DNA of 41,860 nt from Actinomycetota bacterium. Lineage in GTDB: Bacteria > Actinomycetota > Actinomycetes > Nanopelagicales > Nanopelagicaceae. The DNA is taken from positions 1-41,860 of the forward strand of contig WLMW01000006.1 in the NCBI GenBank assembly GCA_009700025.1, given 5' to 3'. Below the pieces are notes generated by a model, which saw only the letters and a list, made by a program, of their open reading frames with translations, did not search any database and was not told the DNA's origin. This document shows positions 8,485 through 17,744 of the stretch, one piece after another (the first letter of the stretch is position 1; each line of letters starts with the position of its first letter). The position numbers were made by a program, and so were the translations under genes.

Positions 8485-9333
8485 ATGCCGGCAGAAGTAG
8501 TTTTTAGAGGAACTGCTTTTCCAGAGTCCCTGCGCTGGCATGATGGAGATTTGTGGTTTTCCGATGTTTTGACTGGGGTTGTATATCGGGGTGATATTTT
8601 CACGGGTCAATTACATATTGAAGCCGAAATAGCACCTTATGTGTCAGGCCTTGGTTGGTTAAGTTCGGGGGAGTTACTGATTGTGGACTGCGAAAAACGA
8701 GCAGTCGTACGACAAGAGACTGATGGTCAGCTTTCAATTCATGCAGATTTGAGCAGTCACTGGAGTTTCAATGCTAATGACATGCTTGTTGATGCAGATA
8801 ATACGGTGTGGGTAGGAACCTATGGTTTTAACCCGGAAGGAGATGCGCCAGTACCAGCCGATCTCGCTCGCATAGCTAATGGAAGTATTGATTTCCCAAT
8901 CACAGGCCTGGTTTTTGCCAATGGAATTGCACGCATTGACGCAGAAAGAATCGTTGTTGCTGAGACTTTCGCAGATCGAATTTCAGTTATTCAAACGAGC
9001 GGGGAAGTAAAACTTCTCAAGCAGATTGATTTACCTAAAGGTGCAACGCCAGATGGTTTAGTTGTCGATAATCAAGGTTTCGCGTGGGTGGCTCTCGCCT
9101 ATTCAGAAGCAATTCTACGGGTCAATCTTGAAACTGGTGAGAAGGTGCGGGCAATTGAAATTCCTGGCCGCGGAGTTTATGACTGTACCTTCGGTGGACC
9201 AGACCTTGATAAACTTTACGTTGCAACTTCGGATACTGATGAGACACATGTCATTAGAGATTTACCCGGTGAAATTTTGTGTTTTGATCTATCCCTTACC
9301 CATCCAGGGGTACATGGCTTGGGCAATAAGTAA
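8485..9333 (+). CDS. SMP-30/gluconolactonase-like lactonase
   Basis: Protein of 282 aa with the six-bladed propeller pattern of SMP-30/regucalcin/gluconolactonases: ESLRWHDGDLWFSD at the N-terminus, FNANDMLVDADNTVWVGT, NGIARI, and PDGLVVDNQGFAWVA. The Glu near the start (PESLRW), the Asn of FNAND and the Asp of PDGL are the usual metal ligands. It would hydrolyse the sugar lactone made by an SDR of this operon to the sugar acid. It starts 3 nt after the SDR stop and converges with the LacI gene. Confidence 0.88.
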   Translation: MPAEVVFRGTAFPESLRWHDGDLWFSDVLTGVVYRGDIFTGQLHIEAEIAPYVSGLGWLSSGELLIVDCEKRAVVRQETDGQLSIHADLSSHWSFNANDMLVDADNTVWVGTYGFNPEGDAPVPADLARIANGSIDFPITGLVFANGIARIDAERIVVAETFADRISVIQTSGEVKLLKQIDLPKGATPDGLVVDNQGFAWVALAYSEAILRVNLETGEKVRAIEIPGRGVYDCTFGGPDLDKLYVATSDTDETHVIRDLPGEILCFDLSLTHPGVHGLGNK

Positions 9334-9351
9334 TCGTGATAGTGAATGAAG

Positions 9352-10410
9352 TTAAAGCTGTTTCTTAATTCTCGGCTTATTGGTACTACTGTCTCGGATG
9401 ATGAAGTGAGTCTCAATCACTGTTTTTCGGGGCTTTGCACCACGCATGATTTCAAGAAGCAAACGGGCAGATTCTCGACCAATCATGTCGGGATCTCGGT
9501 AAACCGAGGATAGTTGTGGCAAAACAACATCAAACATCGGCCATTCATCAATTGCTATAAATGAGACATCACTGCCGATAGTCAGGTTAAGTGATCGAAG
9601 TGCACGAATGGCCCCCGCAGTAGCTCCGACTCCGCCTGTCAGAATTGCGGTGGGAACGCTCGGAGATGAGAAAAGCAAATAAGTTTGGCGTTCGGCGAAC
9701 TCGTCGCTGAAAGCCCCTAGTCGAATATTAGTCTCGTTGATTGGAATTCCATTATCGGCAAAAGCTTTTTTATAACCTCTCAAGCGTTCACGCGTGATTA
9801 ATACATCGGCGGTTCCAGAGACAAAAGCAATTTCCCTGTGTCCTTGATTAATTAGATGGTTGACCGCATCTCTAAGCCCACTGAAGTGATTTGCCGTCAC
9901 GCTGCCGTATTCATAGCCTGTTATCTGACGGTCCAGAAGTACTAACGGTGATCTAAGGTTTTGCAATGAGGTTTTTACTGTAGATGATTTTTCAGAGATT
10001 AACGAAGCAATAATTCCATCGACGCGACGCCTACGCAAAACCCCAAAGTTTTCCGCCTCTGTTGCTTCATCGCCATCTGAATTCATCAGAATCATTGAGT
10101 AACCCATTTTGCGTAACTCCTGTTCACAACTTTGTGCTACTTGGGCAAACAGGGGATTAGAGATATCGGTAATAATGAAGCCGATAGTTCTTGTCTCTCC
10201 GCTTCGCATTGACTGTGCCAAGATGTCTGGTTCGTACCCTAAGAGTCGAGTGGCTTCTTCTACTTTCTTAGCCATACGGGCAGATACATCCGGATGACCT
10301 GATAACACTCTTGAGACACTCGATATTGCGACGCCAGCTTTGCGGGCAACATCTTCCATAGTCGCCACCGGCAGCGGAGTTACTTGATCTTCCTTCTTCC
10401 GCTTTGCCAT
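9352..10410 (-). CDS. LacI-family transcriptional regulator of sugar system 1
   Basis: Protein of 352 aa. The helix-turn-helix is near residues 17-45 (MEDVARKAGVAISSVSRVLSG), followed by the hinge and a periplasmic-binding-protein-like effector domain (IGFIITDISNPLFAQ..., GHREIAFVSG, DVSFIAIDEWP). Such proteins usually repress and are released by the sugar or an early product. Divergent to the enolase-superfamily gene, with an operator in the shared promoter region and a second near-identical operator at 2366. A -10-like TATCAT on this strand (10427-10422) lies beside the operator, so it probably controls itself. Confidence 0.92.
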   Translation of the reverse strand: MAKRKKEDQVTPLPVATMEDVARKAGVAISSVSRVLSGHPDVSARMAKKVEEATRLLGYEPDILAQSMRSGETRTIGFIITDISNPLFAQVAQSCEQELRKMGYSMILMNSDGDEATEAENFGVLRRRRVDGIIASLISEKSSTVKTSLQNLRSPLVLLDRQITGYEYGSVTANHFSGLRDAVNHLINQGHREIAFVSGTADVLITRERLRGYKKAFADNGIPINETNIRLGAFSDEFAERQTYLLFSSPSVPTAILTGGVGATAGAIRALRSLNLTIGSDVSFIAIDEWPMFDVVLPQLSSVYRDPDMIGRESARLLLEIMRGAKPRKTVIETHFIIRDSSTNKPRIKKQL

Positions 10411-10430
10411 ACCCCCAGTGTATGATATTT

Positions 10431-10446
10431 CTAGAAACGTTTCCAG
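10431..10446. promoter_or_regulatory. LacI-family operator, CTAGAAACGTTTCCAG
   Basis: Inverted repeat centred on CG between the divergent LacI and dehydratase genes, with core AGAAACGTTTCC resembling the general LacI-family pattern. It is nearly the same as the site at 2366-2381. A further half-like TTTCCAG follows at 10449-10455. It probably serves the LacI at 9352-10410. Confidence 0.75.
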
Positions 10447-10487
10447 AATTTCCAGAAAGTAACTGCTTTTATAAGAAAGGCCCTCCC

Positions 10488-11609
10488 ATGAACGCCATAA
10501 CCCGAGTTGAGACCGAGCTCATTAGAGTCCCACTAGCACGCACGTATAAAGGCTCCTTCTATCAAATGACACATCGATCCACAGTGTTACTTCGAATCTT
10601 TACTGATGACGGGGCTATGGGTGAGGCCTATGTTGGTGATGAGGATGCGGGCTTAAGTGAGATTGATTCAATTATTCATGAGGAAATAGCACCTCGGTTA
10701 TTTGGTCATGATGGGCAAGCTATTGAAAAGTGCTGGGAGATTGCTCGGCCTGCGACATGGAATATTTTGCGCGATCGCCGCTTGGGGCTTGTTGCAAGCG
10801 CCGCATTTGATACCGCTTTATGGGATCTCATGGGTCGTACTCTTAATATTCCACTCTGGAAATTGTGGGGCGGTTACCGTGATGCTGTTCCAGTAATCAG
10901 TATTGGTGGCTATTACAACAGCAACTTAACAATTGAGGCTGAGATAAAATATCTACGTGACAAACAATTTGCTGGAATGAAATTCAAAGTAGGAGGACTT
11001 TCTCCAGCGGAAGATGCTAAGCGAGTAAAATTAGCTCGATCTGTTGCCGGGCCAGATTTCAAGATTGCAGTAGATGCAAACCAAGGGTGGGATATTGAGT
11101 CAGCCGTAGTTTTTGCTAGGCTCGTTGAAGATCAAGACATTATGTGGTTTGAAGAGCCATGTCACTGGGAAAATGATCGCCGCGCAATGCGCGATGTTCG
11201 TTTTAGAAGTGGGATTGCAGTCTGTGCCGGACAAACTGAAATGTCAGCAGCTGGCTGCCGCGACTTAATGGAAATTGCTGCAATCGATTACTGTAATTTT
11301 GATTCATCATGGTCGGGCGGACCAACTGAATGGCTTCGTGCTGCAGCAGTTGCGGCAACATACGGTGTAAAGATGGCCCACCATGAAGAAGCTCAAGTGT
11401 CGGCTCACTTGATTGCATCCCAATCACACGGCACTTTTATTGAGTTCTTCCACCCAGACCGCGATCCCATCTGGCACAACATGATTGCCAATGCCGCTCC
11501 ATTAAAAAGCGGTTATATGGCACTACCCACAGGCCCAGGGCTCGGGTGGGAGCTTGACCGTGATTACATTGCTGCGCATCGAATCAGTGAGCGAACAACC
11601 AAACGTTAA
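10488..11609 (+). CDS. Enolase-superfamily sugar-acid dehydratase (mandelate racemase group)
   Basis: Protein of 373 aa with the N-terminal capping domain and C-terminal barrel of the mandelate racemase/muconate lactonizing group. Catalytic K165-x-K167 (GMKFKVGG), metal ligands D196 (VDANQGW), E222 (WFEEP) and E251 (GQTE), then D272 and H298/H299 (AHHEE), as in the mandelate-racemase subgroup with a His-Asp dyad. Members in this setting dehydrate sugar acids to 2-keto-3-deoxy acids. The ATG at 10488 has AGAAAGG 7 nt upstream; the longer reading from 10404 would run through the operator and is rejected. Its TAA overlaps the stop of the convergent GH125 gene. Confidence 0.88.
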   Translation: MNAITRVETELIRVPLARTYKGSFYQMTHRSTVLLRIFTDDGAMGEAYVGDEDAGLSEIDSIIHEEIAPRLFGHDGQAIEKCWEIARPATWNILRDRRLGLVASAAFDTALWDLMGRTLNIPLWKLWGGYRDAVPVISIGGYYNSNLTIEAEIKYLRDKQFAGMKFKVGGLSPAEDAKRVKLARSVAGPDFKIAVDANQGWDIESAVVFARLVEDQDIMWFEEPCHWENDRRAMRDVRFRSGIAVCAGQTEMSAAGCRDLMEIAAIDYCNFDSSWSGGPTEWLRAAAVAATYGVKMAHHEEAQVSAHLIASQSHGTFIEFFHPDRDPIWHNMIANAAPLKSGYMALPTGPGLGWELDRDYIAAHRISERTTKR

Positions 11610-12964
11610 ATTTGATCTAATAACCCTGGTCGCTCGTTCACTAACCGTGCAATCAACCCACCGAAGAGCGAGTTACACCAAGCAAACCAAGGCCGCGTGT
11701 AATCAGTAGCATCATCGACGTTAAATGATTCGTGCAACAATCCTGTACCCACGGTGGATTTAATCAGCGTTCGTAAGCAGTCCAGAATCTCTTGATCATT
11801 ATTGCTAGTGCTGGCTTGAATGATCAGTGAAATTGGCCAGATAGTTCCATCACCCGTATGGGGAGAACCGATTCCTGAACCAGCGGCACCTGCAAAGTAA
11901 TGTGGATTTTCAGGGCTCACAATGAATTTGCGAGTCGCTTGATAAATCTCATCGTCAACCGCACAGACTCCTAAAAATGGGAGCGATAAAAGGCTTGGAA
12001 CATTTGCATCATCCATACACACGTAATTTCCTAAGCCATCAACTTCATAGGCATAGATTTTGCCAAAGTCAGGATGATCAATGAGTCCGTATATGTCTAA
12101 ACCAGAAAAAATATCCTCGATCAGTTCAAGAGTTGACTCAATCAAATGAGTGAGCTGTAATTCATTAAACAAAATAATCAAACTCTTTAAAGTTTTTAGG
12201 GCAAAGAGATTTTCGGGGATGTTAAATGGATACATACAGGCATCATCGGAGGCACGAAAACTCGAGGCAACCATTCCAGTAGGTTTGTATGTAGGCCCTT
12301 GGCCCTTGTTGCTCAAAGTATCTATCGGGTTTGAAGTTTCGCGATCAAAAAAATATGGTCCGTGTCCGTTAATTCTCTGCTGAACTTTTAAGGTAGAGAT
12401 GATGAGAGCAATTGAATCAATCCATGTGGCATCAAATGGTTCAGGGTTTTCGGTAATATTCCAGAATTCAATTGCCAGAGCAAGGGGATAAATCAGCGAA
12501 TCTAACTCCCATTTACGCTCGTGGACTCCCGGCAACATCTGGGTCTTATCGGTTGCGTGATAACCAAGTTTATCGTCGTCATAGAAAGCATTGGCATATG
12601 GATCTAGAAGAATGCAACGGGCATGATTGCTGATAAGTCCAATGAGAAGTCTTTCAATATCTTTTGATTTTTTAGCTAAGGGTAAGTAATGCCAAACCTG
12701 CGCCGTTGAATCGCGAAGCCACATCGCTTCAATATCACCCGTGATGATGTACGTATGGTTTTTTCCTTCTCGCAGGTAGTTATATGCGGTCGTATCAAGC
12801 GTATTTGCAAAGGTATTAATGAATAGTTGACGAATATTCAGGTTTTTAATCTTCTGTGCGATTTCATAGAGATATGAATCTAGTTCGGGGGAATTGAAAG
12901 CTCTGTCAGTCGCAGATGGACGAACCCAGTTCTGGAAATCGCCAAATACTTTTAGTTGGATCAC
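11606..12964 (-). CDS. GH125 exo-alpha-1,6-mannosidase
   Basis: Protein of 452 aa matching glycoside hydrolase family 125 (metal-independent, inverting alpha-mannosidases; (alpha/alpha)6 barrel). Signature TGDIEAMWLRDS at about 75-86 and, near the C-terminus, LLHESFNVDD with the likely catalytic Glu, then RPWFAWCNSLFG. No signal peptide, so it acts in the cytoplasm on imported oligosaccharides. GTG start overlaps the GH36 stop by 4 nt. Last gene of the minus-strand operon. Together with GH36 it suggests an alpha-mannose/galactose-containing oligosaccharide as substrate, which is inference. Confidence 0.88.
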   Translation of the reverse strand: MIQLKVFGDFQNWVRPSATDRAFNSPELDSYLYEIAQKIKNLNIRQLFINTFANTLDTTAYNYLREGKNHTYIITGDIEAMWLRDSTAQVWHYLPLAKKSKDIERLLIGLISNHARCILLDPYANAFYDDDKLGYHATDKTQMLPGVHERKWELDSLIYPLALAIEFWNITENPEPFDATWIDSIALIISTLKVQQRINGHGPYFFDRETSNPIDTLSNKGQGPTYKPTGMVASSFRASDDACMYPFNIPENLFALKTLKSLIILFNELQLTHLIESTLELIEDIFSGLDIYGLIDHPDFGKIYAYEVDGLGNYVCMDDANVPSLLSLPFLGVCAVDDEIYQATRKFIVSPENPHYFAGAAGSGIGSPHTGDGTIWPISLIIQASTSNNDQEILDCLRTLIKSTVGTGLLHESFNVDDATDYTRPWFAWCNSLFGGLIARLVNERPGLLDQI

Positions 12965-14601
12965 CCAGAAATCTCAATAAAACTTAGAATCATGGCGGCA
13001 TTATCCTTGAGATTATTTTCTAGAGTCAAGGTTCCTTGATGGCGCGGGAAAAGTATTTCACCACTGACTAAGTTCTTCACCTGATAGATGGCCTCAGATT
13101 TTGGAGGTAGATAGTTGATGGTAGGCCGAGAAAGGCTTCCATCTAATTGATATATTGTTAATAGTGGGGGATAGCTAGCGCTTTCAATAGCAAAAGCTAC
13201 GGTTCGTGCACCTTTGTGATCTCGTTCTGGCTGAGCAGTTAGGTGTCTGATAAATGCTGCATCTTGAAAACGGGGACGGAAATACTCTTTATAGATTGCA
13301 ACAAACTGGCCAACTAGTTGCATTTTGCTCTCTGAAAACTCAGGCAGTTTGGCGCTGATTCCAAATCCACCAAGCAAGGTGATTGCCAGGGCGAACTCCA
13401 AATCCGCATCCGATGATTCAATTGCCTTGAAATCTTGTTGAGGGTGATTCCCACGCCACTGGCTATCACACCAGCCAAGAAGTTTTTCAGCGGGGAAAAA
13501 TAACGATGATGCCCAAAAGCATGCCAGCGAGTGTTCTGGCCAATCTGGATCGCTGGCAAAACCGATATCTACATGGCTGGCCATAGCCAGATCCCAGCGC
13601 AAACCCCCCGAGCTGCAGTTTTCAATAGTTAAATCTGGATAATCAGTCTTCAAGGTATCCAAGAGCGAATATAGATTCTTCAGGTGATCGTTTAATCCCA
13701 GTGCTGAAGCATGTCCATGATCAGTGCGGTTACAACCCAGTCCCGGGTCCACATTGAAATCCATCTTAATCCAGGATGCGCCGCACTCTTGGATTAAACT
13801 CTTTGAAATATTCAAAGCCCAAGTGAATGCATCCGGGTTACCTAGACATACATACTGCAAATTCTTTCCGTCGTTTTCGGCTATAAACTGCGGATGAGTA
13901 GCGGCAAGTTCGGCCTTTTCGCCTAGCGCTTCTATTTCTAACCAGATTCCAAAATCTATTCCAAGCTTTCGTACCTCGTTACCAATTGCTTTGAGGCCGC
14001 TGGGAAATCTTTCAACATTTCTCTGATCCCAATCCCCCCGCAGATTGTGCCAATGCGAATCCTTTGTTGCTGGGCCAAACCAGCCAGCATCTAGAACCGC
14101 AACTTCGATACCTACTTTTTTGGCACACGCTGCATTAGCTAATAGCGTTGCTTCATTGATATCTACATCTTCATAGGGCCACCAAGAGTTCCACTCAGTT
14201 AAAAGCTTTGGAAGAGTGTGGGTATCTGTAGACCGAAAATCTGAAATAAATTCGCGCATCGCAGCATCGATTCCACCGGATGAAACTGTCTTAGTGACGA
14301 TATGTGTTTCTTCGGCATCTGTCGCGACTATGATATTTATGATATTTAGTGAGGGTGAGCAGGTAATCTGCCAATTGCCAGACCAAGCAACTGCAAGAAA
14401 GTGCGCAGCGTTTCCATCCTCGATGATAATAAAAGGGTGATGTCCTTTACTCGAGCGCCCAGCTGTAACTGCTATATCTAAAGGTAACTGGGCACTTATC
14501 TGATGTGGCGTCCATTCTGTACCCCAGTCTGAACTCCAATAGTGAATTCGTGCCAGTGATTGATCATCAAAGTTAACGGTGTAATTCTTTGAGCTAATCA
14601 T
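12961..14601 (-). CDS. GH36-type alpha-galactosidase-like glycosidase
   Basis: Protein of 546 aa with GH36 (melibiase) motifs: NSWWPYEDVD (138-147), VLDAGWFG (169-176), GDWDQRNVERFPSGLK, the nucleophile Asp281 in KMDFN, NCSSGG (328-333) and the acid/base Asp351 in FASDPDW. It is shorter than the ~700-aa type members, with a reduced N-terminal sandwich. It lacks a signal peptide, so it works on imported sugar. The start at 14601 is chosen because its ATG overlaps the permease stop (ATGA); the longer reading from 14688 would overlap the permease by 91 nt. The exact substrate may differ from plain alpha-galactosides. Confidence 0.85.
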   Translation of the reverse strand: MISSKNYTVNFDDQSLARIHYWSSDWGTEWTPHQISAQLPLDIAVTAGRSSKGHHPFIIIEDGNAAHFLAVAWSGNWQITCSPSLNIINIIVATDAEETHIVTKTVSSGGIDAAMREFISDFRSTDTHTLPKLLTEWNSWWPYEDVDINEATLLANAACAKKVGIEVAVLDAGWFGPATKDSHWHNLRGDWDQRNVERFPSGLKAIGNEVRKLGIDFGIWLEIEALGEKAELAATHPQFIAENDGKNLQYVCLGNPDAFTWALNISKSLIQECGASWIKMDFNVDPGLGCNRTDHGHASALGLNDHLKNLYSLLDTLKTDYPDLTIENCSSGGLRWDLAMASHVDIGFASDPDWPEHSLACFWASSLFFPAEKLLGWCDSQWRGNHPQQDFKAIESSDADLEFALAITLLGGFGISAKLPEFSESKMQLVGQFVAIYKEYFRPRFQDAAFIRHLTAQPERDHKGARTVAFAIESASYPPLLTIYQLDGSLSRPTINYLPPKSEAIYQVKNLVSGEILFPRHQGTLTLENNLKDNAAMILSFIEISG

Positions 14602-15440
14602 GACGATCCAATTCCAGTGGAGACTCCTCGAACCAGGTACTTTGAACTCATCGCCAATAGGATCAGCGTTGGGGTAGCGGTGATGCATAAGGCTGCCGCC
14701 ACCAGAGGTTGATTAGTGGTGTAGCGACCTCCGATACTCGCTAGAGCCGGAGTAAGAAGGCGCATCCCTTGGTCGGGCAGAATTAGATAGGCGTATAAGA
14801 GTTCATTCCACATTCCTAAAAACTGCAGGACGGCAAGGGTTGTTATGCCGGCAGCTGCATTTGGTATTGCTATCTTGAAAAATGAAGTGAAAAATCCTGC
14901 ACCATCAATTCTAGCTGCATCTAAAATTGTGTCGGGGACTGCGCTAAATGTAGATTTCAAAAAGAAAACACCAAACGGGATATTTGTTCCAATATAGACA
15001 AACATCAGTCCATGTAAGTGACCAACGAGTGAAAACTTCGAAAGTAAAAGATATATAGGAATAATGAGAATCTGACTTGGTAATAACATCACTGCGATGA
15101 ATGACCAGTTGATTACTTTGCTTCCAGGGAAGTCATATTTAGCTAAAGCGAAACCAGCCAGTGAAGAGAAGATAAGCGCTGTGGCAAGGCTTGCGCCAAC
15201 GACTATGACGGTGTTGCGAGCAGCGGTTCCGAGCGAGTAGTTATCAATGAGGATTCGGTAACTCTCTAAGGTGAAGAACTTAGGTAGACCATAAGCATTC
15301 TTAACATAATCTTCTAAAGTACGCGCCGAAGTCATAGCCACATAGAAAAGTGGATACAAGGTTGTAATAGCAACGCTGAGGAGGGCTAAGAAGACTATGG
15401 TGTTAGTGCGCCATTTAAATTTTCTCATTCTAGCGGCCAT
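14598..15440 (-). CDS. Sugar ABC transporter permease, MalG type (system 2)
   Basis: Membrane subunit of about 280 aa with six hydrophobic segments and the EAA motif (DAARIDGAGFFTSFFKIAIP) in the C-terminal half. Several starts are possible: 15446, 15440 or 15428. The ATG at 15440 has GAAG 7 nt upstream and is preferred, while 15428 follows the upstream permease stop directly. It partners the MalF-type permease upstream. Confidence 0.92.
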   Translation of the reverse strand: MAARMRKFKWRTNTIVFLALLSVAITTLYPLFYVAMTSARTLEDYVKNAYGLPKFFTLESYRILIDNYSLGTAARNTVIVVGASLATALIFSSLAGFALAKYDFPGSKVINWSFIAVMLLPSQILIIPIYLLLSKFSLVGHLHGLMFVYIGTNIPFGVFFLKSTFSAVPDTILDAARIDGAGFFTSFFKIAIPNAAAGITTLAVLQFLGMWNELLYAYLILPDQGMRLLTPALASIGGRYTTNQPLVAAALCITATPTLILLAMSSKYLVRGVSTGIGSS

Positions 15441-16377
15441 CGTCATTCTTCAAATACTTGCTTTGAGCGATAGTCAAAACTGAGATAACTCCAAAAATAA
15501 CGATAGCTAATGCAGAGCCCTGACCCATATCAAAGGCAGAGAAAGCTTTCTGGTAGACCAAATAATCCAAAGTTGTTGTTGAATAAAGCGGACCACCTGC
15601 AGTCATAACAAAGATGAAGCCGAATAATGATGTGAAGGTATAGAGCGTGTTAATGATCGAAACAAATGCTAACTGCTGGCGAATACTAGGCATAATGATG
15701 TAGAAAAACCTTTGCCACCAACCCGCACCGTCTACTTCGGCGGCGGCAAAGAGATCGGTATCTATGCTCATTAAGCCACTGAGCAAAATCATCATGGCAT
15801 AGCCAAAACCAGCCCAGATAAGTGCGAGCACGACCACAAAAATCGCCATATTAGCGCGGGCAAAGAAATTAATGGGGGTCAAGCCCATAGAGATCAGCGC
15901 CGAGTTAATCGGTCCATTGAGAGTAAATGCCGATCGAAACATTAAACCGATGACTGAAGTTGAAAGCACAGAGGGCAAAAAGAAAATGATTCTAAAGAAT
16001 CGCCAGCCCCAAATCTCCTGGTAAAGAAGTACTGCGCTAAAGAGACCCAGAAAAATTACTATGGGGATTGCGACCAGAAATTTCAGATTTGTTACAAAGA
16101 CCTGATGGACCAGTGGTGCAGCAAAGATATCTACATAGTTTTTAAGACCGATGAATTTGGAAGTCACGCCATCTGTCTTTAGGAAGGATATCCAGACTGC
16201 ATAGCAAATCGGGTAAAACAAAAGAGATGCCACAACTATAAATGCCGGAAGTGCGGCAAAGAATCCAATCCGTTGTTTCTGCCGAGTCAGTGACCCTCGA
16301 GAGGAGCTATTTTTCCTGCCGCCTGCGAAAGTTGGCCCCTTGACGGGGCCAACTTCCACAACTGCAGGTGAGGTCAT
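15430..16377 (-). CDS. Sugar ABC transporter permease, MalF type (system 2)
   Basis: Membrane subunit of 315 aa. A basic cytoplasmic N-terminus of about 35 residues precedes the first span (FFAALPAFIVVASLLFYPIC), and the EAA motif AAAEVDGAGWWQRFFYIIMP is in the usual position. Located 6 nt after the binding-protein gene and overlapping the next permease, so clearly operonic. Confidence 0.93.
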   Translation of the reverse strand: MTSPAVVEVGPVKGPTFAGGRKNSSSRGSLTRQKQRIGFFAALPAFIVVASLLFYPICYAVWISFLKTDGVTSKFIGLKNYVDIFAAPLVHQVFVTNLKFLVAIPIVIFLGLFSAVLLYQEIWGWRFFRIIFFLPSVLSTSVIGLMFRSAFTLNGPINSALISMGLTPINFFARANMAIFVVVLALIWAGFGYAMMILLSGLMSIDTDLFAAAEVDGAGWWQRFFYIIMPSIRQQLAFVSIINTLYTFTSLFGFIFVMTAGGPLYSTTTLDYLVYQKAFSAFDMGQGSALAIVIFGVISVLTIAQSKYLKNDDGR

Positions 16378-16383
16378 TCGGGT

Positions 16384-17700
16384 CTATTGCTTATTCTCTG
16401 CAAGTGATGCCTGTAACTGCTTGACGGCATCGGCAGGTGTTGTCTGACCGAGTGCAACCGAAGCATTTAACTTGTAGAACAAGTCATTAGTTGGGCCAGG
16501 CATGATGTTATCGAATGGATAAACCTGTGGGTTTTTCGCAACATCTTTAGCTTGTGCCTGAAGCAATGGATTGACGATAACTGAAGCATCAGCATTGACA
16601 TGATTTGATGGCTCAGTCTGTGTGATCTTTACATATGTATCGATGGTCTTAGCAAGCATTAAGTACTTAACGAACTTAATTGCTTCTGCTTTGTTCTTGC
16701 TGTACTTAGTAACTGATACAGCTACGTTTGTTCCACCAGCGAGAATCTTTGGATACTTAGATCCACTTAACTGTGGAATTGCAAAAGTACCTGCATTTTC
16801 ACCTAAGGCTTTAAAGATTGGGTCGTTATCCCAGCCGCCATCGATGATCATTGCACCCTTTCCTGCAAGGAATCCGTTCAAACGATCTCCTTGACCAGCA
16901 GTGGTTGCATCGGCATTTGTGACACCAGATGTGTAAAGCTTCTGGTATCCCTCATAGGCCTTAATCATTGCAGCAGAGTCAATCTTTGTCTTGCCTGTAT
17001 ACATATCGTAGAAGGCGTTAGGTCCAAGTTGACCACCAACTAGAGATGCGATTACCCATGCTCCTGTGTAGCCTTCAAGATTTGTCTCCCAGATAGGATT
17101 TTCAACGCCTGCATCTTTAAGTTTCTTTGCAAGAGCTAAGAATGATTCCCAAGTCTTTGGAGGATTAGCCATACTAATGTTATGCGCAGCCATGATTCGC
17201 TTGTCATAGAAGACATAGAAGTATGAACCTGCACCGTATGGCATAGCAAGAAGTGGACCGGTTGGGTCATATCCCGCGCGAACTGTTCCAGTTCCCTTAA
17301 TAAGCGCTAACTCTGCTTTTGTGAAGTACTTATCAAGTGGCTCTAAAAACGCTGCAAAGGAAAGTGTATTTCCACCAGCAAAGCCGATTTTGATATCTGG
17401 TCCATTTTTAGCAATGGATGCAGCTTTAAACTGAGTATCAGATACTCCGCCATCGATTTCAGAGATTTCGATAGTGACGTTTGGATTTAATTTTTCATAG
17501 GCTTTTTTTGCCTTGTAAATAAATGATGTTTGGGTATCAAGTGCACCATTTAGTAAGTGACCCATTAAGCCCGGATCCCATACCTTGATTGTTACTTTTT
17601 TTGTTGCAGCATTTGCACTAGTGGCATAACCACCTAATCCAAATACCAGGGCGCCAGCGCAAATAACGCTTATCGCCTTACCTATTCTGCCTTTGATCAT
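16384..17700 (-). CDS. Sugar ABC transporter substrate-binding protein (system 2)
   Basis: Family-1 solute-binding protein, 438 aa. The signal peptide runs to about residue 31 (AGALVFGLGGYATSANA), again ending in an A-x-A site without a lipobox. The mature protein begins VTIKVWDPGLMGH, followed by the typical EISEIDGGVSDTQFKAASIAK stretch. Ribosome site GGGAGAGG lies shortly upstream of the ATG. Following the glycosidase by 44 nt, it belongs to the operon with the two permeases, GH36 and GH125; the ligand is probably the oligosaccharide these enzymes cut. Confidence 0.9.
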   Translation of the reverse strand: MIKGRIGKAISVICAGALVFGLGGYATSANAATKKVTIKVWDPGLMGHLLNGALDTQTSFIYKAKKAYEKLNPNVTIEISEIDGGVSDTQFKAASIAKNGPDIKIGFAGGNTLSFAAFLEPLDKYFTKAELALIKGTGTVRAGYDPTGPLLAMPYGAGSYFYVFYDKRIMAAHNISMANPPKTWESFLALAKKLKDAGVENPIWETNLEGYTGAWVIASLVGGQLGPNAFYDMYTGKTKIDSAAMIKAYEGYQKLYTSGVTNADATTAGQGDRLNGFLAGKGAMIIDGGWDNDPIFKALGENAGTFAIPQLSGSKYPKILAGGTNVAVSVTKYSKNKAEAIKFVKYLMLAKTIDTYVKITQTEPSNHVNADASVIVNPLLQAQAKDVAKNPQVYPFDNIMPGPTNDLFYKLNASVALGQTTPADAVKQLQASLAENKQ

Positions 17701-17744
17701 CGTTGACCTCTCCCGTTAGTTAGTATTACTTGATGTGTAGTGAA

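Noticed and set aside
10404-10487. Upstream start for the dehydratase gene
   Set aside because: It would translate through the operator at 10431; the family start fits the ATG at 10488 with AGAAAGG upstream.
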